Shown piece by piece: positions 35,150-43,579 of a stretch of 64,000 nt of DNA; position 1 is the stretch's first letter, and each line of letters begins with the position of its first letter. The stretch is from DASRSS01 sp963799045. GTDB lineage: Bacteria; Actinomycetota; Actinomycetes; Mycobacteriales; Jatrophihabitantaceae. The notes beneath the pieces were generated by a model. It saw only the letters and a list, made by a program, of their open reading frames with translations. It did no database searches and was not told where the DNA came from. The stretch is taken from assembly GCA_963799045.1 (NCBI GenBank), contig CAWCVN010000005.1, positions 434,001-498,000 on the forward strand, in the 5' to 3' direction. Position numbers and translations under genes: made by a program.

Positions 35150-35968
35150 ATGAGTTCCGGCGGTGTCAGTGTGCCAGCCAAGCTGCTGGCGATCGTGGAC
35201 ACCTTCACCCGCGAGCACTCCGCGCACACGATCACCGATGTCGCGCGGCGCACCGGCCTGCCGTTGTCGACCACCCATCGGCTCGTCGCCGAGCTGGAGC
35301 GCTGGGGAGGCCTCGAGCGCGGTGCCGACCGCCGGTACCGGGTCGGGCTGCGCTTCGTCGAGGTCGCCGCCCTCTGCCCGCGCGGGCCCGAGCTGCGGGA
35401 TGTGGCGTTGCCGATCATGGAGGACCTCTACGAGGCCTGCCACCAGAACGTCCAGCTCGCGGTCCGGGACGGCACGGAGGGCGTCTACGTCGAGCGGATC
35501 GCGGGGCGGCAGGCAGTTCCGGTGCTCACCAAGGTCGGCGCCCGGTGGCCGCTGCACGCGACCGGCGTCGGCCTCGCGCTGCTGGCGTACGCGCCGCCGG
35601 GCGTCCAGGACGAGGTGCTCGCCGCACCGCTGCGCACCTTCACGCCGTTCACCATCGCCGACCCGGTGAGACTGCGCCGCGTGCTCGCCGAGGTGCGCCG
35701 CTGCCGGCACGCGGTCAGCGACCGCCAGATCACCGACGACGCCTACTCGGTGGCGGCACCGGTGTTCGGGGCTGACGGCGAGTGCATCGCCGCTCTGTCC
35801 GTGGTGGTGCCGGCGGACGACCCCGACCGCGTGGCGTGGGCGCCGGCGGTGCGCGCCGCCGCGCGCGGAATCTCACGCCAGCTCACAGATCGAGCACCAG
35901 CCGGGGCGTCACCGCCCGTGACACGCAGATCATCATCACGTCCGCGGCGGCCCGCTCGGCGCGGTTGA
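35150..35968 (+). CDS. IclR-family transcriptional regulator
   Basis: 272 aa. N-terminal HTH (LLAIVDTFTREHSAHTITDV then TGLPLSTTHRLVAELERWGG) and the IclR effector domain with LTKVGARWPLHATGVGLALL. Family members PcaR/PobR control 4-hydroxybenzoate and protocatechuate pathways, which fits the nearby pobA. The last 86 bp overlap the convergent reductase gene, and the Arg/Ser-rich tail may be non-functional. Second candidate regulator for the shared operators. Confidence 0.9.
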   Translation: MSSGGVSVPAKLLAIVDTFTREHSAHTITDVARRTGLPLSTTHRLVAELERWGGLERGADRRYRVGLRFVEVAALCPRGPELRDVALPIMEDLYEACHQNVQLAVRDGTEGVYVERIAGRQAVPVLTKVGARWPLHATGVGLALLAYAPPGVQDEVLAAPLRTFTPFTIADPVRLRRVLAEVRRCRHAVSDRQITDDAYSVAAPVFGADGECIAALSVVVPADDPDRVAWAPAVRAAARGISRQLTDRAPAGASPPVTRRSSSRPRRPARRG

Positions 35969-36821
35969 GCACGCTGTCGCGATGGTCGGGCACGCCGGCG
36001 AGCACCCCGGTCTCGCAGGTGCCGCACGTTCCCTCCCGGCAGGATGACAACACCTCGCGTCCTGCCATCGCGAGCGCGGCGAGGACCGAGCAGCCCACGG
36101 GCACGGGCACTACTTCCCCGCTGCTCGCCAGCTCGACCTCGAACTCACGGTCCGCGACCGCCTGCTCGCGCTCCATCGGGGCGAACCGCTCCACGTGCAC
36201 CAGCTCAGCCGCGCGGCGCTGCTCGACGGCGCGCAGTAGCGGCTCGGGCCCGCAGCAGTAGACCGCGGCCGCTACTGCGGCGGCGCCCAGGGCGGCGTCG
36301 AGATCGAGCAGGCCGTACTCGTCCTGCGGGCGCAGCAGCACCCGGTCGCCGTAGCGCGTCAGCTCATCGCGAAACGCCATCGACTCGCCGGTGCGGCCGC
36401 CGTAGACGAGCCGCCAGCGCCGACCGGCACGTTCTGCCGCCGCGAGCATCGGCAGGATCGGCGTGATGCCGATGCCGCCCGCGACGAACAGATACTCGTC
36501 CGCGTCGACGAGCGGGAAGTGGTTGCGCGGCCCGGTCACCGCCAGCTCGTCACCGACCGCCAGCTTGTCGTGCACGCAGGCCGAGCCACCGCGCCCCTCC
36601 GGCTCGCGCAGCACCGCGACCCGCCAGCGGTCGCGGTCGGCCGGGTCACCGCACAGCGAGTACTGGCGCACCAGGCCCCCCGGCAGGTGCAGATCGATGT
36701 GCGCCCCGGGCTCCCAGGCGGCCAGCGACGCCTGCCGTACCGGGACGAGGTCGAGCCCGACGACACCGGCGGCGAGCTCGCGCCGCCGGTCGATCCGAAC
36801 CGCGGTCCTCGGCTCGCTCAT
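35883..36821 (-). CDS. phthalate-dioxygenase-reductase/VanB-type oxidoreductase
   Basis: 312 aa. Flavin domain (RQYSLCGDPADRDRW), NAD domain (FVAGGIGITPILPML, CCGPEPLL) and a C-terminal plant-type 2Fe-2S domain with SSCREGTCGTCETG and a distal Cys in MMICVS. It passes electrons from NAD(P)H to the Rieske oxygenase. ATG 36819-36821 overlaps the stop of the 63-aa gene as ATGA. Confidence 0.93.
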   Translation of the reverse strand: MSEPRTAVRIDRRRELAAGVVGLDLVPVRQASLAAWEPGAHIDLHLPGGLVRQYSLCGDPADRDRWRVAVLREPEGRGGSACVHDKLAVGDELAVTGPRNHFPLVDADEYLFVAGGIGITPILPMLAAAERAGRRWRLVYGGRTGESMAFRDELTRYGDRVLLRPQDEYGLLDLDAALGAAAVAAAVYCCGPEPLLRAVEQRRAAELVHVERFAPMEREQAVADREFEVELASSGEVVPVPVGCSVLAALAMAGREVLSSCREGTCGTCETGVLAGVPDHRDSVLNRAERAAADVMMICVSRAVTPRLVLDL

Positions 36822-37009
36822 CGGCGCACCCCTGCGCCGGCGGGCACTGCCGGCACGGCACCGATCGGCTCGTGACCGTCCGGATGCGCGAGCAGCCACG
36901 CCCACAGCGCGATCGGGTCGTCGGCGAGCTGCTCGGCGCCGCAGTGGCAGACGCCGAGCAGCTCGTCGGTGCCGGGAACCCAGGTCACCCGCAACACGGT
37001 GGAGCTCAC
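36818..37009 (-). CDS. 63-aa protein between oxygenase and reductase, unknown
   Basis: GTG 37007-37009 overlaps the Rieske stop (GTGA) and its TGA overlaps the reductase start (ATGA), so it is coupled on both sides. The product begins MSSTVLRVTWVPGTDELLGV, then CHCGAEQLADDPIALWAWLL, then AHPDGHEPIG and a basic tail. The CHC motif and two further histidines could bind a metal or cluster. I do not recognise the family; a small accessory of the oxygenase is an inference from the tight coupling. Confidence 0.65.
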   Translation of the reverse strand: MSSTVLRVTWVPGTDELLGVCHCGAEQLADDPIALWAWLLAHPDGHEPIGAVPAVPAGAGVRR

Positions 37010-38079
37010 GACACCACAGCCGGCACTTCCCGCGCCGTCACGGCGCTCGCCTCGACCTGCTTGCGGAGCAGGCGGCGGGCAGCGAGGCCACCGGTGTCGA
37101 TGTTGATCGACAGTTCCTGGTACGAGTCGCCGTCCTGTTGCAGGATCTGCTCCAACACGTTCAAGCACTCGACGTCCTGAACGACGACCGTCCGGTTGCT
37201 CTCGGCGAGGAACTGCGAGACGCGCTCGTCCTCGAGCGCGAAGTCGCGGGCGACGTTCCAGAAGTCGTGCGTCGTGGTCGCCGTCTCCGGCGTCAGCGCA
37301 TATACGACCTCGACGTGGAACGCGTGCGGGTCGCTGCCGTCCGGTTCCGGAAGCACGCCGACCGGCGCGACGCGGCTGTGCAGCACGTACAGGCACGGCG
37401 GGCGGAACTCGATGTCCTGCCAGCGCGTGATGCGGCCGGACAGGCCGGTCGACTCGGCGTAGAACGGCGGGCACTCGGCGTCGGCCATGCGTCTTGTGAC
37501 GCGCACGATGCCTGCGTCCTCATCCACCTCGGTGGTGATCGGCGTGGCGGCCACCTCGGGCGTGCCGATGTAGCCGCCGTGCAGGTACGTCTCGTGGGAC
37601 AGGTCCATGAGGTTGTCCATAAGCAGCTCGTGCCGCGCGGCCAGCGGCTCCATGCCGCGCACGGTCGTCCACCCGTCCGCGGCCAGCCACGACGCCCGGG
37701 GGATGGCCGCCGGGTCCGCCAGCTCCGGCTCGCCGATCCACACCCAGACGAAGGAGTCCTGCTCGACGACCGGGTACGACCGCACTCGCGCGGTGCGCGG
37801 TATCCGGGTCTGGCCGGGGACCGCCACGCAGGCACCCGCGCAGTCGTAGGTGAATCCGTGGTAGCCGCAGACGATCGTGTCACCGACCCGGTTGGACTTC
37901 GACAGCGGGAAGCGGCGGTGGACGCAGCGGTCGGCGAGCGCGCTGATCGCGCCACCGCCGGTCCGCCACAGCACAAGCGGCTCCTCGCACACGGTGCGGG
38001 CGAACAGTTGGTCGCCGATCTCGTCGCCCGTTGCCGCCACGTACCACTGGTTGCGGGGGAACTGCGGGGTGGGTCCCAT
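37006..38079 (-). CDS. Rieske 2Fe-2S aromatic oxygenase/demethylase, VanA-like
   Basis: 357 aa. Rieske ligands C52-x-H54 and C71-x2-H74 (RCVHRRFPLS, VCGYHGFTYD); the mononuclear iron ligands lie in DNLMDLSHETYLH (His162, His167). The arrangement resembles VanA-type O-demethylases and related one-component-terminal oxygenases. AAGGAG sits 5 nt before ATG 38077-38079. Operon order is oxygenase, 63-aa protein, reductase. The substrate is probably a methoxylated or carboxylated aromatic (inference). Confidence 0.92.
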   Translation of the reverse strand: MGPTPQFPRNQWYVAATGDEIGDQLFARTVCEEPLVLWRTGGGAISALADRCVHRRFPLSKSNRVGDTIVCGYHGFTYDCAGACVAVPGQTRIPRTARVRSYPVVEQDSFVWVWIGEPELADPAAIPRASWLAADGWTTVRGMEPLAARHELLMDNLMDLSHETYLHGGYIGTPEVAATPITTEVDEDAGIVRVTRRMADAECPPFYAESTGLSGRITRWQDIEFRPPCLYVLHSRVAPVGVLPEPDGSDPHAFHVEVVYALTPETATTTHDFWNVARDFALEDERVSQFLAESNRTVVVQDVECLNVLEQILQQDGDSYQELSINIDTGGLAARRLLRKQVEASAVTAREVPAVVS

Positions 38080-38180
38080 GCGCACTCCTTGACGTCCGGT
38101 GAGGTCCGCACAGCCTGCGGCGCACCGCGGCTGGTTCGGTAGCCACCTTCCGACTATCGGAAGACTTCCTTCGCCAAAGT

Positions 38181-38199
38181 TCATCAGGAAACCTGTACA
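38181..38199 (+). promoter_or_regulatory. shared operator, copy C (divergent Rieske / hydrolase-pobA promoter region)
   Basis: TCATCAGGAAACCTGTACA on the plus strand, 55 bp before ATG 38254, in the same orientation to that gene as copies A and B to theirs. It also lies 100 bp upstream of the divergent Rieske gene and may serve both. Confidence 0.75.
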
Positions 38200-38253
38200 T
38201 CTCGACCGTCGTGCTGGCAAGCTGCGGCGCAGACCGGCCGAGAGGAGATCCCG

Positions 38254-39660
38254 ATGACGAGAATGCGTGTCGCGGCGCTTGCGGCAAGTGCGCTTGCCCT
38301 GCTGTCAGTGACCGGTCCGGCCGCCCGGGCGGTCACGCCTCGGTCCACGCACTACACGGGCACGCTGGCCGATGGCGCGCAGTGGGTCGCCGACGTCCCG
38401 GCGTCCTGGAACGGCACGCTGATCCTTTACAGCCACGGCTTCGGCCCGCTGACCGCGCAGGACGCCCCGGACGGCACGACCCAACGGGACCTGCTAGACC
38501 TCGGGTATGCCCTCGTCGGATCGTCGTACTCGGGGCCGTCCTGGTGGGCGCTCGCCTCGGCAGTCGACGACCAGTTCACCGCGCTCGCGACCGTGGGGCG
38601 GCAGATCGGCACACCGCACCGGGTGATCGCCTGGGGAACGTCGATGGGCGGGCTGGTCAGCGCACTCGAAGCAGAGCGCGGAGCCGGCCGCATCGACGGC
38701 GCGCTCACCACCTGCGGGCTGGTAGGCGGCGCACTGAACCTCAACGACTACCAGCTGGACGGCGAATGGGCGCTGAGCCACCTGCTCGCGCCCAACGCTG
38801 CGATTCAGTTGGTCAACTACGCCAGCGCGGCACAGGCGTCCGCTGCCGGATCCGCACTGACGCAGGTGGTGGCGGGCGCGCAGTCGACGGCCGCCGGACG
38901 TGCGCGGACGGCACTCGGCGCGGCGCTCATGGACGAGCCGACCTGGGCGTCGGGTGACACGCCGCCCGCCACTACCGACTACGCCGCGCAGGAGAGCCAG
39001 CAGTGGCAGGAGCTGTCGTGGGTGCTGGGCTTCGTAATGTTCGGGCGATACCACGTCGAGCTGTCCGCGGGCGGCAACAGCTCCGGCACTATCGGCGTCG
39101 ACTACGCGGCACTGCTGCGGCACAGCCCGCAGCGCAAGGAGGTCGAGGCGCTGTACGCCACTGCCGGGCTGAGCCTTCGCACCGACCTCGCCTCCCTGAC
39201 GCGTGACGCTGCGATACAGGGCGATCCGGCTGCGGCGGCGAATCTTGCCCGCACGTCGATGGTCACCGGTCGGCTGACGGTTCCCGAGCTCGACATCCAC
39301 ACCGTCGCCGACCAGCTCATCCCGGCGCAGCAGGAGCGCTGGTACCGCGACCGGGTGCGGCGCGCCGGGCGGACCCCGCTGTTCCGCCAGGCCTTCGTCG
39401 AAGCCAGCGGGCACTGCAACTTCCAGCCGGCCGGCACCATCGCCGCGCTGCACGCGGTCGAGCATCGGCTCGACACCGGCCGCTGGGACAACGCCACCAA
39501 ACCGGGCCGGCTCAACGCGGCGGCGCGGGCCGCCGGCCTGGGCGCGTTCCTGCCCTACGTGCGGTTCGTCGCGCCGCGGCTCACGCGTTCGGCCGATAGG
39601 TTGCTGATCCCACTGAGTGGAACGGGGCATAGCACTCGGCGCCCCGGTCGGCTTGCATGA
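38254..39660 (+). CDS. secreted alpha/beta hydrolase (esterase-like)
   Basis: 468 aa. Signal peptide MTRMRVAALAASALALLSVT to about residue 26. Alpha/beta-hydrolase features: oxyanion region ILYSHGFGPL, nucleophile elbow AWGTSMGG with Ser130, and a late His in EASGHCNFQP. No lipase-specific motif. Its stop overlaps the pobA start (ATGA), so it may release an aromatic acid from an ester outside the cell for PobA (inference). Confidence 0.82.
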   Translation: MTRMRVAALAASALALLSVTGPAARAVTPRSTHYTGTLADGAQWVADVPASWNGTLILYSHGFGPLTAQDAPDGTTQRDLLDLGYALVGSSYSGPSWWALASAVDDQFTALATVGRQIGTPHRVIAWGTSMGGLVSALEAERGAGRIDGALTTCGLVGGALNLNDYQLDGEWALSHLLAPNAAIQLVNYASAAQASAAGSALTQVVAGAQSTAAGRARTALGAALMDEPTWASGDTPPATTDYAAQESQQWQELSWVLGFVMFGRYHVELSAGGNSSGTIGVDYAALLRHSPQRKEVEALYATAGLSLRTDLASLTRDAAIQGDPAAAANLARTSMVTGRLTVPELDIHTVADQLIPAQQERWYRDRVRRAGRTPLFRQAFVEASGHCNFQPAGTIAALHAVEHRLDTGRWDNATKPGRLNAAARAAGLGAFLPYVRFVAPRLTRSADRLLIPLSGTGHSTRRPGRLA

Positions 39661-40832
39661 GGGCCATGCGCACGCAGGTCGCCATCATCGGCGCCGGCCC
39701 GTCCGGCCTCTTGCTGTCGCACTTGTTGGCGACCCACGGCGTCGAGTCGGTCGTCATCGAAACACGGTCCGAGGAGTACGTGCTGGGCCGGATCCGGGCG
39801 GGCGTGCTGGAGAGCTCCTCGGTCGAGCTGCTGACGTCGGTGGGGCTCGGCGAGCGGCCGGCGCGCGAGGGGATACAACACCGCGGCGTGTATCTGCAGT
39901 GGCCCGGAGAGCGTCACCACCTCGACTTCGTCGACCTCGTCGGGCGCAGCGTGTGGATCTATGGGCAGACCGAACTGCAGAAGGACCTCGTCGCCGCCCG
40001 CCACGCTGCCGGCCAGCACATCGAGTACCAGGTCAGCGACACCGCACTGCACGATATCGACACCGAGCACCCCTACGTCAGCTACGTGGACGCAGCAGGC
40101 ACTCCGCAGCGTATGGACGCTGACGTGATCGTCGGCTGCGACGGGTCGCACGGGCCGAGCCGAACGGCAATCCCCGCGCCGCAGACCTGGGAGCGCACCT
40201 ACCCGTACGCCTGGCTGGGTGTGCTGGCGCAGGTCGCACCCTCGACCGACGAGCTGATCTACGCGTGGCACCCGGACGGCTTCGCGCTGCATTCCATGCG
40301 CTCGCACGAGGTGAGCCGCTTCTACCTGCAGGTCGCTCCCGACGAAGACCTCGACGCCTGGAGCGACGACCGGATCTGGGACGGTCTGGCCGCCCGCCTC
40401 GGGGACGGCCAGAACGGCTGGAGCCTCACCGCCGGGCCGATCACGGACAAGAGCGTGCTTCCGATGCGAAGCCACGTGACCACCCCGATGCGGCACGGCC
40501 GCCTGTTCCTCGCCGGCGACGCCGCGCACATCGTCCCGCCCACCGGCGCGAAGGGGCTCAACCTCGCGATCGCCGACGTCGCGTTGCTGGCGCCCGCACT
40601 GGCCGCGCTGCTCCGCGGCGATCCGTCCCTTGCCGAGAGCTACTCCGAGCGCGCGCTGCGCCGTGTGTGGCGGTGCACGCACTTCAGCTGGTGGATGACC
40701 ACGATGCTCCACCGGCACGGCGACGACTTCGACGCCCAGCTGCAGCTGTCCCAGCTGCAGTGGGTCGCCTCGAGCGTCGCCGCCGCGCAGGGCCTCGCGG
40801 AGAACTACGCCGGCCTGCCGCTGCAGTACTGA
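39657..40832 (+). CDS. pobA: 4-hydroxybenzoate 3-monooxygenase
   Basis: 391 aa. FAD motif VAIIGAGPSGLLLSHLLATH, the PHBH-specific RIRAGVLESSSVELL, DG motif VGCDGSHGPSRTAIP and second FAD motif LAGDAAHIVPPTGAKGLNLA. It hydroxylates 4-hydroxybenzoate to protocatechuate with NAD(P)H and O2. Coupled to the secreted hydrolase; shared operator C lies upstream of the pair. No protocatechuate dioxygenase is in the window. Confidence 0.94.
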   Translation: MRAMRTQVAIIGAGPSGLLLSHLLATHGVESVVIETRSEEYVLGRIRAGVLESSSVELLTSVGLGERPAREGIQHRGVYLQWPGERHHLDFVDLVGRSVWIYGQTELQKDLVAARHAAGQHIEYQVSDTALHDIDTEHPYVSYVDAAGTPQRMDADVIVGCDGSHGPSRTAIPAPQTWERTYPYAWLGVLAQVAPSTDELIYAWHPDGFALHSMRSHEVSRFYLQVAPDEDLDAWSDDRIWDGLAARLGDGQNGWSLTAGPITDKSVLPMRSHVTTPMRHGRLFLAGDAAHIVPPTGAKGLNLAIADVALLAPALAALLRGDPSLAESYSERALRRVWRCTHFSWWMTTMLHRHGDDFDAQLQLSQLQWVASSVAAAQGLAENYAGLPLQY

Positions 40833-40907
40833 CCGATACCGCGGGCGCGGTCAGCGCGCCACGCGGCACGGCGCGGCTCTGCCTCCCGATGCGGGTAGGA
40901 GACTTGG

Positions 40908-41948
40908 ATGAGCAGCGTCGGCCGGCTGGACCGCTTCCAGCGCAAGCACTCCTGGATCGGAGCCCCGCTGGCCGTCGTGTACAAGTTCGCCGAGGACCGC
41001 GGACCGTACCTGGCCGCCCTGATCACCTATTACGGCTTCGTGTCGCTGTTTCCGCTGTTGCTGGTCTTCTCCAGCACGCTCGGGCTGTTCCTGGAGCACA
41101 ACCCCGACCTGCAGCAGAAGCTGGTGCAGTCGGCGCTGCGCAACTTTCCGGTTATCGGCTCACAGCTGCGCACGAACGTGGGCAACTTCCACGGCAGCGG
41201 GCTCGCGCTGGTCGCCGGCGTGGCCGGAACCCTCTACGGCGGGCTCGGAGCGATGCAGGCGGCGCAGACCGCGTTCAACCGGATCTACGCGGTGCCACGC
41301 AACGAGCAGCCCAACCCCATCAAGTCGCGGCTGCGCAGCATCGGTCTGTTGCTACTTCTCGGCGGCGGCATCCTCCTGTCGACCGGCCTGGCGACGGTCG
41401 CGACCGGCCTCGTCACGGGGCTGGCCACCGAGCTGCGCATCGGCGGCTACATCATCACCCTCCTGATCGACGTCGCCGTGTTCACCGCGGCCTACCAGCT
41501 ACTCACCGCCGTGCCGATGCGGTGGCGGCAGGTCATCACCGGCGGCCTGCTCTCGGCGGGCTCCTGGATGCTGCTGCAGACGCTGGGCACCAGCTACGCC
41601 ACCCACGAGTTGACGCACGCCAGCCGGGTGTACGGGGGGTTCGGCCTGGTCCTCGCTGCGGTCGCCTGGATCTACGCCCAGGCCGTCATCATCGTGTTCT
41701 GCGCTGAGATCAACATGGTGGCCGAGCACCGGCTGTGGCCGCGCGCCTTGCTCACCCCGTTCACCGACAACGTGCAGCTCACCGAGGCCGACCGGCGCGC
41801 TTACCGCATGCATGCGCGCACACAGCGCTTCAAGGGCTTCGAGCGGGTCCGGGCCGACTTCGACGACGGCGTGGCCGACCGAGGCCCCGACGAACAGGCA
41901 GGGCGCGGCGACGACGCCGAGCGGTCAGCGGCCCGGATCGTCGATTGA
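40908..41948 (+). CDS. YihY/BrkB-family inner-membrane protein
   Basis: 346 aa with about six membrane helices. Family features: FAEDRGPYLAALITYYGFVS then LFPLLLVFSSTLGL at the N-terminus, and YGGFGLVLAAVAWIYAQAVI then VFCAEINMVAEH near the end. The last 50 residues are charged and cytoplasmic. Often mis-named RNase BN; the function in actinobacteria is unknown. Confidence 0.88.
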   Translation: MSSVGRLDRFQRKHSWIGAPLAVVYKFAEDRGPYLAALITYYGFVSLFPLLLVFSSTLGLFLEHNPDLQQKLVQSALRNFPVIGSQLRTNVGNFHGSGLALVAGVAGTLYGGLGAMQAAQTAFNRIYAVPRNEQPNPIKSRLRSIGLLLLLGGGILLSTGLATVATGLVTGLATELRIGGYIITLLIDVAVFTAAYQLLTAVPMRWRQVITGGLLSAGSWMLLQTLGTSYATHELTHASRVYGGFGLVLAAVAWIYAQAVIIVFCAEINMVAEHRLWPRALLTPFTDNVQLTEADRRAYRMHARTQRFKGFERVRADFDDGVADRGPDEQAGRGDDAERSAARIVD

Positions 41949-42038
41949 CAGTCCATACGGCCTATGCAAGCGTGCCGGCATGCACGCTGCTGGACAACGG
42001 ACACCTGCCGCCGTCGCGGGATGCGCGGGGCTGCGAGT

Positions 42039-42914
42039 GTGAGCACGGTTCGGTACGAGGTGCGCGACCTGCGCGCGTACCTGACTTTGGATCGTCCGGA
42101 TCGGCTCAATGCGATCACTGCCGAGATGGGTCGCGAGCTCGCGACTGCTGTCGCCCAGGCGAACGACGACGACGCGGTGCGGGTGATCGTCGTGCAGGGC
42201 GCGGGGCGCGCGTTCAGTGCCGGGTACGACCTCAAGCAGTATGCGGAGGCGGGTGAGGGGCACCAGGGCGAGGTCTGGGATCCGATCCGGGACTTCCGGA
42301 TGATGAAGGCGAACACGGATCACTTCTTCTCGCTGTGGCGCTCGGCGAAGCCGACCATCGCGAAGGTGCGCGGGTACGCCGTCGCCGGTGGCAGTGACAT
42401 CGCCCTGTCCTGCGACCTGGTGGTGATGGCCGAGGACGCGCGGATCGGCTATATGCCGGCACGCGTATGGGGATGCCCCACCACTGCGATGTGGGTCTAT
42501 CGGGTGGGCGCCGAGCGCGCGAAGCGGATGCTGTTGACCGGCGACACCATCGACGGCCGCCAGGCCAAGGAATGGGGGCTGGTGATCGATGCGGTGCCCG
42601 CCGCCGAGCTCGACGACGCGGTGGAGGCGCTCGCAGACCGGATGGTGGGGGTGCCGATCAACCAGCTGGTCATGCAGAAGATGATGATCAACCAGGCCTA
42701 CGACAACATGGGTCTGCAGACGACGCAGAACCTCGCGATCCTCTTCGACGGCATCACCCGGCACTCCCCCGAGGGGCGGTGGTTCGTCGAGTTCGCCCAG
42801 CGGCACGGCTTCGCCGCCGCGGTGCGCTGGCGTGACCAGGGGGGGTTCATCCCCGACGGCGGGGGTCCGATCCCCACCGAGGACGAGCTCGGTGAGCTGC
42901 CCGACGAAAGGTGA
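42039..42914 (+). CDS. enoyl-CoA hydratase/isomerase (crotonase fold)
   Basis: 291 aa from GTG 42039, with GGGG upstream; an in-frame ATG at 42021 is possible. Crotonase segments: TLDRPDRLNAITAEMGRELA, oxyanion region AGRAFSAGYDLKQYAEAG and AVAGGSDIALSCDLVVMAED. The usual second catalytic Glu region reads VWGCPTTAMW, so hydratase activity is not certain. It lies upstream of a convergent TetR gene. Confidence 0.88.
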   Translation: MSTVRYEVRDLRAYLTLDRPDRLNAITAEMGRELATAVAQANDDDAVRVIVVQGAGRAFSAGYDLKQYAEAGEGHQGEVWDPIRDFRMMKANTDHFFSLWRSAKPTIAKVRGYAVAGGSDIALSCDLVVMAEDARIGYMPARVWGCPTTAMWVYRVGAERAKRMLLTGDTIDGRQAKEWGLVIDAVPAAELDDAVEALADRMVGVPINQLVMQKMMINQAYDNMGLQTTQNLAILFDGITRHSPEGRWFVEFAQRHGFAAAVRWRDQGGFIPDGGGPIPTEDELGELPDER

Positions 42915-42940
42915 TGACAGCCTCGAAGCGTCCGCCGCTG

Positions 42941-43498
42941 TCATTTCAGCGCGCGGAGCGCGGCGGCGGCGTCGGTGACGTAGTCGGCGAAGTCAGCAGT
43001 GCCACCGGCCGCGATCCAGCGGCTGAAGGCGATGTGGAAGACCGTCACCGCGCTGTGGGCGGCGAGGCTTGCGGTCGGCTCGCCCGTTCCCCGCTGGCGC
43101 AGCGCAGCGGCCGTGGCCTCGGTCATCGCGGCGAGCTTGAGCAGTTCGCGTTCCTGGAGGCTCGGGTTGACCGCGACGATCGCCGCGCGGCGTAGGGCGT
43201 GATCACGGATCTCGTTGAAGGTCGCCGCCGTCGCCGTCACGCCCGCGAGCGCCGCGTCGAGCGGCGAGAGCTCGTCCGGGGCGGACGCGATCGCCTGGTT
43301 CACCGTGTCCTGCAGCTGGTGGGACCCGTCGAAGAGCACCTCGCGCTTGTCGGGAAAGTGCCGGAAGAAGGTCCGCTCGGTGACGCCGGCGCGCTCGGCG
43401 ATGTCGGCGGCGGTGGTCTGGTCGAAGCCACGCTGGACGAACAGCTCGACCGCGGCCCGGATCATTCGCCCGCGTGCATCCGGTTCCCAGCGGCCCAT
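42941..43498 (-). CDS. TetR-family transcriptional regulator
   Basis: 185 aa from ATG 43496-43498. N-terminal HTH: RMIRAAVELFVQRGFDQTTA then DIAERAGVTERTFFRHFPDK; helical C-terminal ligand domain. Divergent from an NAD-dependent epimerase-like gene across 81 bp containing a clear inverted repeat, so it likely represses that gene and itself. Confidence 0.9.
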   Translation of the reverse strand: MGRWEPDARGRMIRAAVELFVQRGFDQTTAADIAERAGVTERTFFRHFPDKREVLFDGSHQLQDTVNQAIASAPDELSPLDAALAGVTATAATFNEIRDHALRRAAIVAVNPSLQERELLKLAAMTEATAAALRQRGTGEPTASLAAHSAVTVFHIAFSRWIAAGGTADFADYVTDAAAALRALK

Positions 43499-43523
43499 CC
43501 CGGCAGTGTAGTGATGACAGCAG

Positions 43524-43554
43524 CTGACATCGAGTGCTATCGTCTTGATGTCAG
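43524..43554. promoter_or_regulatory. TetR operator CTGACATC-N15-GATGTCAG
   Basis: An 8-bp perfect inverted repeat at 43524-43531 and 43547-43554 lies between the divergent TetR and epimerase-like genes. A wider GGCAGTG/CACTGCC pair flanks it. Confidence 0.6.
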
Positions 43555-43579
43555 TCACTGCCATGAAGGGAATCACACC

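Noticed and set aside
41964..42039. Upstream start (41964 or 42021) for the enoyl-CoA hydratase
   Set aside because: Residues before 42039 are not crotonase-like, and GTG 42039 has a better-placed G-rich ribosome-binding site.
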